Positions 36,961-44,890 of a DNA stretch of 64,000 bases are shown here, piece after piece; positions within the stretch are counted from its first letter, which is position 1, and each line of letters begins with the position of its first letter. The notes beneath the pieces are model-generated. The model saw only the letters and a list, made by a program, of their open reading frames with translations, searched no databases and was not told the origin of the DNA. The position numbers and the translations under genes are program-made. Location: NCBI RefSeq assembly GCF_013911755.1, contig NZ_JACESP010000023.1, positions 1 to 64,000 of the forward strand. Direction: 5' to 3'. This DNA comes from Sphingosinicella sp. GTDB taxonomy: Bacteria; Pseudomonadota; Alphaproteobacteria; Sphingomonadales; Sphingomonadaceae.

Positions 36961-38625
36961 CTATCGCGTCCGCTCGTAACGGATCACCTTGCCCGCCCGC
37001 GCGCCGGTCATCTTGCCATCCTCGACCGCAAGCACGCCATTGACGAAGACGTAGTCCATGCCGGTTGAATACTGCGCCGGGTTCTCGAACGTGGCGCGGT
37101 CCTGAACAGTCTCGGGATCGAAGATCACAACGTCGGCCGCATAGCCGACGCCGAGCCTGCCGCGATCGAACAGGCCGAGCCGGTTTGCGGACGCGGAGGT
37201 CATGCGGCGGATGGCTTCCTCCAGCGGGATCACTTTCTCCTCGCGCACATATTTCGCGAGCACGCGCGGCATCGTGCCGTAGGCGCGCGGATGCGTGGCG
37301 AGGCCGTCGACATCGGGACTCGCGGGCGAGGTATCGGTGTTGATCATCACGAACGGGGCTTTTAGCGCGATGCGCTTCTGTTCTTCGTTCATGCTTAGCG
37401 GTGCGACGCTGACGCCGCCCTCCGCGATCGTGTCGAACACGAACGTCCACGCGTCCTTGCCGCGCAGTTTGGCAGCTTCTGCTATACTGAGGCCGACGAG
37501 TTCCTTGCCGAGCCGGTCGTCAGTGATCTGGACGTTCGCCCAGTCCTGCCCGACGTGGTCGTACCAGTTTTCCCAAGACGTGTCGGTTTCCACGACCTTG
37601 CGGAGGTCGGCGCGCACCTTCGGGTCGGCGAGCGTCTTGTAGAAGGCTTCCGGCCCCTTCGCGTAGGACCACGGCGGCACGAACGAGCCGAGGCCGATGC
37701 CGTTGCGCACGTAGGGATAGATGTCGGTGGTGACGTCGAGGCCTGCGGTACGGGCGTCGGCGATCTTGTCGACCGCCTTCTGCATCAGCGGCCAGTTCTT
37801 CACGCCCGCTGCCTTCAGGTGATAGATTTGCACGGGAATCCCCGCGCCCTTGCCGATCGCGATCGACTCGTCGATGGATTCGAGAAGTTTGTTGCTCTCG
37901 TTTCGCATGTGCGTGGAATAAAAGCCGCCGTAAGGCTTCACCATCTTCGCAAGTTCGATCAGTTCCGCAGTGCTCTGATAGTTTCCGGGCGGATAGATGA
38001 GCGCCGTGGAGAGGCCCGAAGCGCCGTCGCGCATCGCTTCGTCCACGAGTTTCTTCATCGTTTCCATTTCGCGCGCGGTCGGCTTCCGGTCCTCGACACC
38101 CATTACCACACGGCGCACCTGCGCAGCGCCGACGTTGTGGACGACGTTGACCGGCACGCCGAGCGTTTCCAGGATGTCGAAATATTCCTTGTAGGTGCGC
38201 CAGCGATATGGCTTGCCCTGGATCATCACCGGATCAGGCTGGGTCGTCTCATTCTGCGGCGCAGGTGAGCCGCCTTCGCCGCTCAGATGCACCGTGATCC
38301 CCTGCGTCAGCCGCGACTGCGCCGAAGCTGGATTGGTCACGTAGACGAGCGTGCTCTGACCCATGAAATCCATGAAGCCGGGAGAAACGACCCGATCCTT
38401 CGCATCAATGATCCGCGCGGCACGCATGGTATCGGTCGTCTCATTGCCGATCCACGCGATCTTGCCATCGTCGATGGCAATCGCACCGCGAAACCATGGG
38501 CTCCCGCTGCCGTCCACGATACGCGCGTTCGTGATCAGGAAGTCCCACGTGTCGTCGGCCTGCGCGGCCGGGGCAAACGCCGCCAGCAGCAGCGCGCCGA
38601 GCGCAGCCTGTGTCCGCATCTTCAT
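36961..38625 (-). CDS. Exported N-acyl-D-amino-acid deacylase family amidohydrolase
   Basis: This 554-residue amidohydrolase is exported (signal peptide AALGALLLAAFAPAAQA). Compared with D-aminoacylase it keeps His239 (STHMRNES), His269 (IYHLKAAG) and Asp431 (INTDTSP). The strand-1 metal pair HxH is replaced by Met88-Gly-Gln90 (PGFMDFMGQS), and the metal-bridging Cys by Glu117 (SGEGGS). It probably releases D-amino acids from N-acylated D-residues in the periplasm. The start at 38625 directly precedes the signal peptide. It follows the class A-like gene by 16 bases. Confidence 0.85.
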   Translation of the reverse strand: MKMRTQAALGALLLAAFAPAAQADDTWDFLITNARIVDGSGSPWFRGAIAIDDGKIAWIGNETTDTMRAARIIDAKDRVVSPGFMDFMGQSTLVYVTNPASAQSRLTQGITVHLSGEGGSPAPQNETTQPDPVMIQGKPYRWRTYKEYFDILETLGVPVNVVHNVGAAQVRRVVMGVEDRKPTAREMETMKKLVDEAMRDGASGLSTALIYPPGNYQSTAELIELAKMVKPYGGFYSTHMRNESNKLLESIDESIAIGKGAGIPVQIYHLKAAGVKNWPLMQKAVDKIADARTAGLDVTTDIYPYVRNGIGLGSFVPPWSYAKGPEAFYKTLADPKVRADLRKVVETDTSWENWYDHVGQDWANVQITDDRLGKELVGLSIAEAAKLRGKDAWTFVFDTIAEGGVSVAPLSMNEEQKRIALKAPFVMINTDTSPASPDVDGLATHPRAYGTMPRVLAKYVREEKVIPLEEAIRRMTSASANRLGLFDRGRLGVGYAADVVIFDPETVQDRATFENPAQYSTGMDYVFVNGVLAVEDGKMTGARAGKVIRYERTR

Positions 38626-38641
38626 GTCCAAGGCCCCGCGC

Positions 38642-39646
38642 TCAGTTGACGGTGAGGAAGTGGTCGTAGGCGACACGGGCGATATCGGCGATCACCTTGT
38701 CCTGTATGTCCTTGCCCTTGGTGTCACCCTTCACGAACACGGCAATGGCAAACTGTTTGCCGTTGGGGAGCGTGATGATGCCGACGTCATTCGCCACCGA
38801 GTTCAGCGTGCCGGTCTTGTGCGCGATGACCGTATCGGATGGCAGAAGACCCTTCAGGCGCTTTTCGCCGGTGCGGCAACGTTCCATGATCTCGATCAGC
38901 GTTTTGGTGCTCTTTGCACTCATCGCCTTTCCGGAATGGATGCGGAGCAACAGCTGCAGCATGGCCTCCGGCGTCGAGGAATCACGCGGATCAGCGTTGA
39001 ACGGCACATTCGGGCCGCGATTGCGCATTGCGGGATCGGCCTTGATCGCAGCCTCCACATTCTCCTTGAATGTGGGTAGGCTCGGGTTCTCGATACCCAT
39101 GGCGCGGTAAATGAGGTGCGCAGTGTCGCCGTCGACGCGCTGTCCCGCGATCCCCTGGCCGCGCAGCCACGCGGTAACGGCGGCGGGGCCACCCGCAAGC
39201 TGGACGAGCACATCGGTCGAGGTGTTGTCGCTTTGCGTGATCATGAACTCGAGCAGGTTGTAAACCGAAAGCGCGATGCCCGGATGCGGTGTCTGGATCG
39301 CCATGCCGTAGGAGCCGACGAGCAGCTTCGGATCGACCGTTACCATCTGGTCGAGTGTGATCTCACCCTTGTCGATCCTCTCGAAAATCTTGCCGGCAAC
39401 AGCGATCTTGAACGTGCTCGCCATCGGAAAGGTCGTTCCGGCGTTCAGGGTGGCCATGTCCTTGCCGTCGACCGCCTGGACAGCAACACCAACGGTGCCA
39501 TCGGTCTGCTCGGCGAAGAGCTTGAACGCATCGGAAAGGCGGCTTTGCGAGGTTGCCGCTGCAGGTGCGGCCAGAACCGGTATTGCTGCGGGGCCAGAGG
39601 CCCACAATGCGGCGGAAACGAAGGCCACGAGAGAAGCGCGTCGCAT
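38642..39646 (-). CDS. Class A beta-lactamase-related serine hydrolase
   Basis: This exported protein of 334 residues has the class A fold signatures Ser77-Thr-Phe-Lys80, Ser139-Asp-Asn141 and Lys277-Thr-Gly279. The omega-loop motif ExxxN (Glu166/Asn170), needed for deacylation in true class A enzymes, is not present: the aligned segment reads RVDGDTAHLIYRAMG. About 40 extra residues follow before DPRDSSTPEAM. It may therefore be a DD-peptidase or D-amidase, not a drug-hydrolysing enzyme. The ATG at 39646 has AAAGGA seven bases upstream. It heads the four-gene operon and is divergent from the XRE-cupin regulator. Confidence 0.83.
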   Translation of the reverse strand: MRRASLVAFVSAALWASGPAAIPVLAAPAAATSQSRLSDAFKLFAEQTDGTVGVAVQAVDGKDMATLNAGTTFPMASTFKIAVAGKIFERIDKGEITLDQMVTVDPKLLVGSYGMAIQTPHPGIALSVYNLLEFMITQSDNTSTDVLVQLAGGPAAVTAWLRGQGIAGQRVDGDTAHLIYRAMGIENPSLPTFKENVEAAIKADPAMRNRGPNVPFNADPRDSSTPEAMLQLLLRIHSGKAMSAKSTKTLIEIMERCRTGEKRLKGLLPSDTVIAHKTGTLNSVANDVGIITLPNGKQFAIAVFVKGDTKGKDIQDKVIADIARVAYDHFLTVN

Positions 39647-39816
39647 GGGCAGTCCTTTCATCGATTGTTGTTGGAACGCTGATCAGCCGCGATGACTTGA
39701 CTGCGGCGATTTTCACATTTGTCTAATTTTGAAAAATCTGGTGTAGCTGATCTCGTTTCGCCGCCATGACAGCAGTGCATTGCTCTGCTAGTTTGTGGCA
39801 AGGGGAGAGGATCACA

Positions 39817-40491
39817 ATGTCTACTGCAAACCGCAGTGCCGCGCGCCCGAAAGCGGCAGCTTCGTCTGGGGATATTGACCCGGGTGAGGTTCTGCGCGGC
39901 ATCCGTACCGAACGCGGTCTGACGCTCGCAGAGGTCAGCAAGCGGACCGGTATGCCGATTTCCACCTTGTCCAAGGTTGAAACAGGCAAGATTTCGCTGA
40001 GCTACGAAAAGCTGATGCGCCTGAGCCGCGGCCTTGACATCGACATCACGCGGCTGTTTGCCGCGCCGAAGCCGGCTTCCGGGGCCGGCAGGTCGCTCGC
40101 CACGGGGCGCCGTACGATTACGCGTGCCGGTGATGGGCCGAGGATACGCACCGCAACCTACGATTACGTTTATCCGTCTGCGGACCTTCTCAACAAATCG
40201 CTCAATCCGATGATCATCGATGTGCATGTGCGGTCGATCGCCGAATTCGGCGACCTGATGCGACATCCGGGCGAGGAGTATGCGCTGGTTCTGGAAGGCC
40301 AGTGCGAATTTCATTGCGACCTTTACGCTCCCTCTCTGATGTCCACGGGGGACTCGGTCTATTTCGACGGTAGCATGGGCCACGCCTATGTCGCGGTGGG
40401 CGAGGGGCCCTGCCGCATCCTCTCCATCTGCTCGGCCACCGATGCCGACCTGAAGTCGGCCCTCAACCCTCTCACGAAAGACCCCGCGTAG
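39817..40491 (+). CDS. XRE-cupin transcriptional regulator
   Basis: This 224-residue regulator has an N-terminal lambda-repressor-type HTH (residues 24-80; LTLAEVSKRTGMPISTLSKVE) and a C-terminal cupin domain (about 140-210; HPGEEYALVLEGQCEFHCD, DSVYFDGSMGHAYV) that senses a small ligand. The family often controls catabolic genes for amino acids and related compounds. It is divergent from the beta-lactamase-like operon and convergent with the TonB receptor, the expected position for the cluster's own regulator. The ATG at 39817 follows GGGGAGAGG. Confidence 0.88.
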   Translation: MSTANRSAARPKAAASSGDIDPGEVLRGIRTERGLTLAEVSKRTGMPISTLSKVETGKISLSYEKLMRLSRGLDIDITRLFAAPKPASGAGRSLATGRRTITRAGDGPRIRTATYDYVYPSADLLNKSLNPMIIDVHVRSIAEFGDLMRHPGEEYALVLEGQCEFHCDLYAPSLMSTGDSVYFDGSMGHAYVAVGEGPCRILSICSATDADLKSALNPLTKDPA

Positions 40492-40500
40492 AGATAGTGC

Positions 40501-40530
40501 AGGCGGTCCGGCTGGGACTCCGGACCGCCT
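40501..40530. terminator. Bidirectional terminator-like hairpin
   Basis: AGGCGGTCCGG (40501-40511) and CCGGACCGCCT (40520-40530) form a perfect 11-bp stem with an 8-base loop. It lies nine bases after the XRE-cupin stop and seven bases beyond the TonB receptor stop, so it can serve both convergent transcripts. No clear T-tract is present on either strand. Confidence 0.65.
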
Positions 40531-40537
40531 GTAGCGT

Positions 40538-43360
40538 TCAGAACTTGAAGCGAACGCCAAGGTTATATACGCGGCCGATCATGTCATAGAGGCTGCGTGT
40601 CGTCGCGTAGCCGTTGTAGGCGGTGATCGGCGGTGCGTTGTCGGTCAGGTTCTGGATCGTGCCGAACAGCGCAACGCGCTGGTTGCCGTCGTCGATCAGC
40701 GTGACCTCACCCGAGATGTCGAGATAGAGACGGCCATTCACGCTTTGCTTGTCGGTTGTGCCGGAATTTTCCGTTGGCAGGCCGTCATTTTCTTGCGTGA
40801 TCTTGCCGCCGCCAACATAGCGACCAGTTAGCGCCAGCTTGAATGCATCGGTTGTGTAAGCCGCGCTGGTCGTGAACCGCCAGTGCGGTGTTCCGCCCAC
40901 GCCGTTGATGCTGATCAGTTCGGTGTTGCCTGCGAAATGCGTGGTGTTTGTGCCGTCAACGAGGTCGAGCTTGTCTGTGTAGTTGATGAGGGCGCGCAGA
41001 TCGAGATCGCCGCTGAACAGCGGCATCCCGTAAGAAGCCTCCACGTCGAAGCCACGCAACTTGATGCTCTGGAAGTTGGCGGGTGCCGAGCGAATGACCG
41101 TGATATTGCTCGTCGGCGTCGGGCGCGTGATGAGCGAACAGAGTGCGGGCGTATCGGTGTAGCAACGCTGAACGATCGCAGCGGTGCTGAGCGAGTTGAT
41201 CGCGCCCTTGAGGTCAATGTCGTAATAGTCGACTGACAGGCGGAAGCGCGGGATGAATGTCGGCGTGAAGACGACGCCCATCGTCAGCGTGTCCGCCTCT
41301 TCCGGTTTCAGGTCCGGGTTGCCGCCCTGGATGTTCTGGACCGAGTAGTTGGTGCCGAGAACAGGGTCGTTGATACCGAAGATGAACGTATTACCCGATG
41401 CGAACATTTCGTCGAGGCTGGGCGCACGAATGTCGCGTGACCGGGTGGCGCGGAAACGCAGGGAGTCATTCACGTCATAGGTCGCGCCGATCTTCCACGT
41501 CTTCACCGTGCCGGAGGTGCTGTAATCGGTCACGCGGCCCGCGAGGTTGAGATCAATTGCCTTCGCCCAGCTCTGCTCGGCCACGAGCGGAACGAGTGCT
41601 TCCACGAAGCCCTCCTTCACATTCACGTCCCCGGACCATGGCTTGGCGTTGCCCACGCGGAAGGCGCCGAGTTCCGAAAGCGGATCAGAGGTCACGTCCA
41701 CGGATTGCTTGCGGTATTCACCACCGAATGCCACCGAGACCGGGCCCGCCCAAGTCGAGAACGGTGTGCCGCGCACCGCGAACGCGGCGACACGCTGCTT
41801 GATTTTCCAGTCGCGAACGGCGGTGCCGAGAATATAGTTCTTGGCCTCCTGGGTGACGTTGCCCTCACCGAAGAGATTCATCGGAACGCACCCGTTCGTC
41901 GGATCGGTGATCGTAGAGCGGCAGACGATCGCACCCGTGTCGGGGTGGAAAACCGCGTCCATGGACCGCTGCCAGTTGGCGGTGATGCGGCTGCCGGTGA
42001 ACAGAGCAAGGTTATGCGTCTTGCCGAAGCCGTAATAGGCATCCCAGCTCCAGCCATCGCCAAATTTGCCCTCGGCGCCGCCGGTGATCTGCCACGTGTC
42101 GGTGGTAACATCGATTCCGCCGCGTCCGTAGTCCTTCAGACTGCGACCCATCACAAAGCTCGAGATGCTGTTTGCAGCCATCGTCGTGCGGATCGAATCC
42201 GGCAGATAGGCATTGTCCGCCTGAATCGTGATCTGGTCGTTGCCGAGAATGCTCGGATTGTTGGATTCGGTGCGGCCGTAGGCGAATTCGGCAAAGATCT
42301 TCACGTCATCAACCACATCGTATGAGACGCGGCCAAAACCGGAATAGCGCTTCACCGGGGTTTCGAGCACGAGGTCCGCTGTAGACGGCACACCGTCGCC
42401 GCCGTTCATTGTCGTCGCTGTCACCGAGGTGCCGTAAGTGAACGGGATCGGCGTGCCGTCGGGTGCAAATTGGATGCCGCGCAGAATGCCAGGGCTGTTG
42501 ATGACGCCGCCGAACGAGGCATTGGATGAGCGCGCATCATCCACGATCAGATACTGTGGCTGACCATTGCCGGCGACGTAGGCGGGGTTGAAGATCGTGC
42601 TCGGGTTGTTGCCCCACGAGCGGTCGCTCATCTTGTCGACACCGCTGTTGTGGGCCGCTTCACCGCCGATCAGCAGGTGGCCACGGCCACCCCCGAAGTA
42701 GGTGCCGAAGGCCGCCGAAGCGAGGAAGTTCCGGTGGTCGTTGTGATCGGTAATGCCGCCCTGCAGCGAGCCTTTGACGCCTTCCAGCGTGGTGTTGAGC
42801 CGCAGGTTGACGACACCCGCGACCGCATCGGAGCCGTAGGCGGCCGACGCGCCGCCAGTCACCACGTCGGTACCGGCGATCAGCGCCTGCGGGATCGTGT
42901 TGATATTGAGGCCGCCCGTCGTGGTGGTCGGTACGTAACGCTTGCCGTCGATCAGTGTCAGTGTGCGCAGGAAGCCCATGCCGCGTAGATCGAGAAAGTT
43001 GCCGCCGAGTGCGGTGGAGAGGTTGGTGGACGTAGCCGGCGTCAGCGAAGCGCGGAGTGCGGGAAGTTGATTCAGCGCGTCCGCGATGTTGGGCGCGGCG
43101 ATGCGTTCGAGATCTTCGGAGGAAATGTTGGTCGTCGGCGTCGGTGCGGTGAAGCCGCTGCGCTGAATGCGCGAACCGGTGACGATGATTTCGCCGGTGT
43201 CTTCAACCTGCTTCACATCGCCTGCTTCGGCTTCCTGTGCCTGCAGCGGTGCGCTCCATAGGGCGACCAGGCCCGTCGTTGCGCAAAGCAGCGCCTTGCC
43301 TGCGCGTTGGCGATGGGCACGCGATGCGCCAAGTGTGACGAGAACGGATTTGTCGATCAT
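40538..43360 (-). CDS. TonB-dependent outer-membrane receptor of the D-amino-acid cluster
   Basis: This 940-residue receptor has a signal peptide (ALLCATTGLVALWSAPLQA), the TonB box-like GEIIVTGSRI, a complete plug (FLDLRGMGFLRTLTLIDGK, GGASAAYGSDAVAGVVNL) and a barrel that ends GRVYNLGVRFKF with C-terminal Phe. It should import the cluster's substrate, inferred to be a peptide or N-acyl compound containing D-residues. The gene is divergent from dgcN and convergent with the XRE-cupin regulator, so the whole uptake and breakdown set is enclosed. Confidence 0.92.
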   Translation of the reverse strand: MIDKSVLVTLGASRAHRQRAGKALLCATTGLVALWSAPLQAQEAEAGDVKQVEDTGEIIVTGSRIQRSGFTAPTPTTNISSEDLERIAAPNIADALNQLPALRASLTPATSTNLSTALGGNFLDLRGMGFLRTLTLIDGKRYVPTTTTGGLNINTIPQALIAGTDVVTGGASAAYGSDAVAGVVNLRLNTTLEGVKGSLQGGITDHNDHRNFLASAAFGTYFGGGRGHLLIGGEAAHNSGVDKMSDRSWGNNPSTIFNPAYVAGNGQPQYLIVDDARSSNASFGGVINSPGILRGIQFAPDGTPIPFTYGTSVTATTMNGGDGVPSTADLVLETPVKRYSGFGRVSYDVVDDVKIFAEFAYGRTESNNPSILGNDQITIQADNAYLPDSIRTTMAANSISSFVMGRSLKDYGRGGIDVTTDTWQITGGAEGKFGDGWSWDAYYGFGKTHNLALFTGSRITANWQRSMDAVFHPDTGAIVCRSTITDPTNGCVPMNLFGEGNVTQEAKNYILGTAVRDWKIKQRVAAFAVRGTPFSTWAGPVSVAFGGEYRKQSVDVTSDPLSELGAFRVGNAKPWSGDVNVKEGFVEALVPLVAEQSWAKAIDLNLAGRVTDYSTSGTVKTWKIGATYDVNDSLRFRATRSRDIRAPSLDEMFASGNTFIFGINDPVLGTNYSVQNIQGGNPDLKPEEADTLTMGVVFTPTFIPRFRLSVDYYDIDLKGAINSLSTAAIVQRCYTDTPALCSLITRPTPTSNITVIRSAPANFQSIKLRGFDVEASYGMPLFSGDLDLRALINYTDKLDLVDGTNTTHFAGNTELISINGVGGTPHWRFTTSAAYTTDAFKLALTGRYVGGGKITQENDGLPTENSGTTDKQSVNGRLYLDISGEVTLIDDGNQRVALFGTIQNLTDNAPPITAYNGYATTRSLYDMIGRVYNLGVRFKF

Positions 43361-43807
43361 AATTAAAAAACCCCCCTTCCTCCAGTTTGCAGCAATCCCA
43401 CGCCCGAACCGCGATACGCAGCTCGGGTCCTCCGTCGCGGGTCGCGAGACGGTTTGGCTGGTGACGGGCAGGTCTTTGCCGCGTCCTCAGCAGTTCGCCA
43501 TGTCCGGCAGAACGCTCCCCAAAAACCTCCACGAGGAATCCGTTGAATTCCTCCCTGAAAGGGTGTGTCGGCGAATCGCGACTTTACCCTCCGGAGTCAA
43601 AATTGCACTTTTTGAAACGATTCGCAATTACGGAAATTTTCTGCATTCGACCCATCTTGGAATTGACAAATTTCCATTTGGGATCACTTTGTCCTTATCA
43701 GGAGATTTTATAGTGTTGCAGGCATCTGATCGGCATAGGTGGGGGAAGGGCGCGATTGAATCTGCTTTCTCATTCCTTGCCGCGCCGCGCGCGTGGTGGA
43801 GTCATTC
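43361..43807. promoter_or_regulatory. Divergent control region between the TonB receptor and dgcN
   Basis: These 447 bases hold no supported gene and are richer in A and T than the genes around them. A perfect -35 hexamer TTGACA lies at 43663-43668 on the plus strand, but I see no convincing -10 at the right distance. The dgcN ribosome binding site GGAG is at 43797-43800. The region must carry both promoters and probably the XRE-cupin operator, which I could not recognise. Confidence 0.5.
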
Positions 43808-44848
43808 ATGAACGCCTTTTCCAATGCCCCTTCGGATGCCGCCGCGCGCCTGCCGTATCCCTATCTTCTGTTCCTCGGTGACACGGCCGAGCCCGGGTTT
43901 GCGAAGACGGCTTTCGGCGTTCGCGATTGGGCAGGCGACAAATGCGTCGGAGAGTTTTCCGTTGGCGCCACCGTTACGACCGGCCTTCCGATCATGACCC
44001 CAGCGGAAGCCCATGCGGCGGGCGCGCGTGCCGTGCTGATTGGTGTGGCAAACCGGGGCGGTGTCATCGGGCCGACATGGATTGCGCCGCTGGTCGAAGC
44101 GATGGAGGCAGGGCTCGACATCATCAGCGGTATGCATATTCACCTCGCTGCAGTTCCGGAACTTGCGTCTGCAGCCGAACGGCTCGGTCGGCACCTGATC
44201 GATGTGCGCGTGCCGCCCCCAGGGCTTCCGGTCGGGACCGGCCGGAAGCGGACCGGCAAGCGCCTGCTTGCTGTTGGTACGGATTGTGCGCTCGGCAAGA
44301 AGTACACGGCGCTCGCCCTGTCGCACGCGTTTGCGGAACGGGGCGTCGATGTCGATTTCCGGGCGACGGGCCAGACCGGGATCATGATCGCGGGCGGCGG
44401 CATTCCGATGGACGCGGTGGTATCGGACTTCGAGGCAGGTGCGGCCGAGGTGCTGAGCCCGGATGCGGCGGACGATCACTGGGACGTGATTGAGGGGCAG
44501 GGTTCGCTGTTCCACCCCGCGTATGCGGCGGTGTCGCTGGGGCTTCTGCACGGCAGCCAGCCCGACGTGATCGTGGTGTGCCACGAACCCGGGCGTGAGA
44601 CGATGCTGGGGCTTCCCGATTTCAAGGTGCCGTCGATCGAGGAGACCATTGAGCTCAGCCTCATGATGGGGCGGCGTACGAATCCAGCGATTCGCTGCGG
44701 TGGCATCGCGTTCAACACGAGCGCCATGAATGCTGCCGAAGCCGAAGCCTTGATGGCGGCGGAGAGCAAGCGTCTCGGTTTGCCGGTCGCTGACCCCATC
44801 CGCAGGGGACCGGCGTTTGATGCGCTCGTGGATAACTGCCTGAAATAG
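43808..44848 (+). CDS. dgcN: DgcN / DUF1611 family protein, probable D-amino-acid N-acetyltransferase
   Basis: This 346-residue member of DUF1611 has the N-terminal Rossmann-like domain (PYLLFLGDTAEPGFAKTA) and a C-terminal P-loop NTPase-like domain with GTDCALGKKYTAL and VIEGQGSLFHPAY. In marine bacteria DgcN takes part in D-glutamate breakdown with the epimerase DgcA, by N-acetylation followed by racemisation. DgcA is not found in the window. Its pairing here with an exported D-acylase 42 bases downstream supports a D-amino-acid role. The ATG at 43808 has GGAG seven bases upstream; GTG codons at 43793 and 43796 are less likely. Confidence 0.82.
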   Translation: MNAFSNAPSDAAARLPYPYLLFLGDTAEPGFAKTAFGVRDWAGDKCVGEFSVGATVTTGLPIMTPAEAHAAGARAVLIGVANRGGVIGPTWIAPLVEAMEAGLDIISGMHIHLAAVPELASAAERLGRHLIDVRVPPPGLPVGTGRKRTGKRLLAVGTDCALGKKYTALALSHAFAERGVDVDFRATGQTGIMIAGGGIPMDAVVSDFEAGAAEVLSPDAADDHWDVIEGQGSLFHPAYAAVSLGLLHGSQPDVIVVCHEPGRETMLGLPDFKVPSIEETIELSLMMGRRTNPAIRCGGIAFNTSAMNAAEAEALMAAESKRLGLPVADPIRRGPAFDALVDNCLK

Positions 44849-44890
44849 CGTTTTTCCGCGGGTAAAAGCATAAGAATGGGAGAAAAAGGG

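Noticed and set aside
33266-39646. A glycopeptide or beta-lactam resistance cluster
   Set aside because: There is no VanH, VanA-type ligase or VanRS, and the class A-like protein lacks the Glu166 motif; neighbours point to D-amino-acid use.
43610-43640. A third Fur-type box before the TonB receptor (TTTGAAACGATTCGCAA)
   Set aside because: Only one half-site (TTCGCAA) is kept and overall identity to the two exact copies is 11 of 17, so support is too weak.
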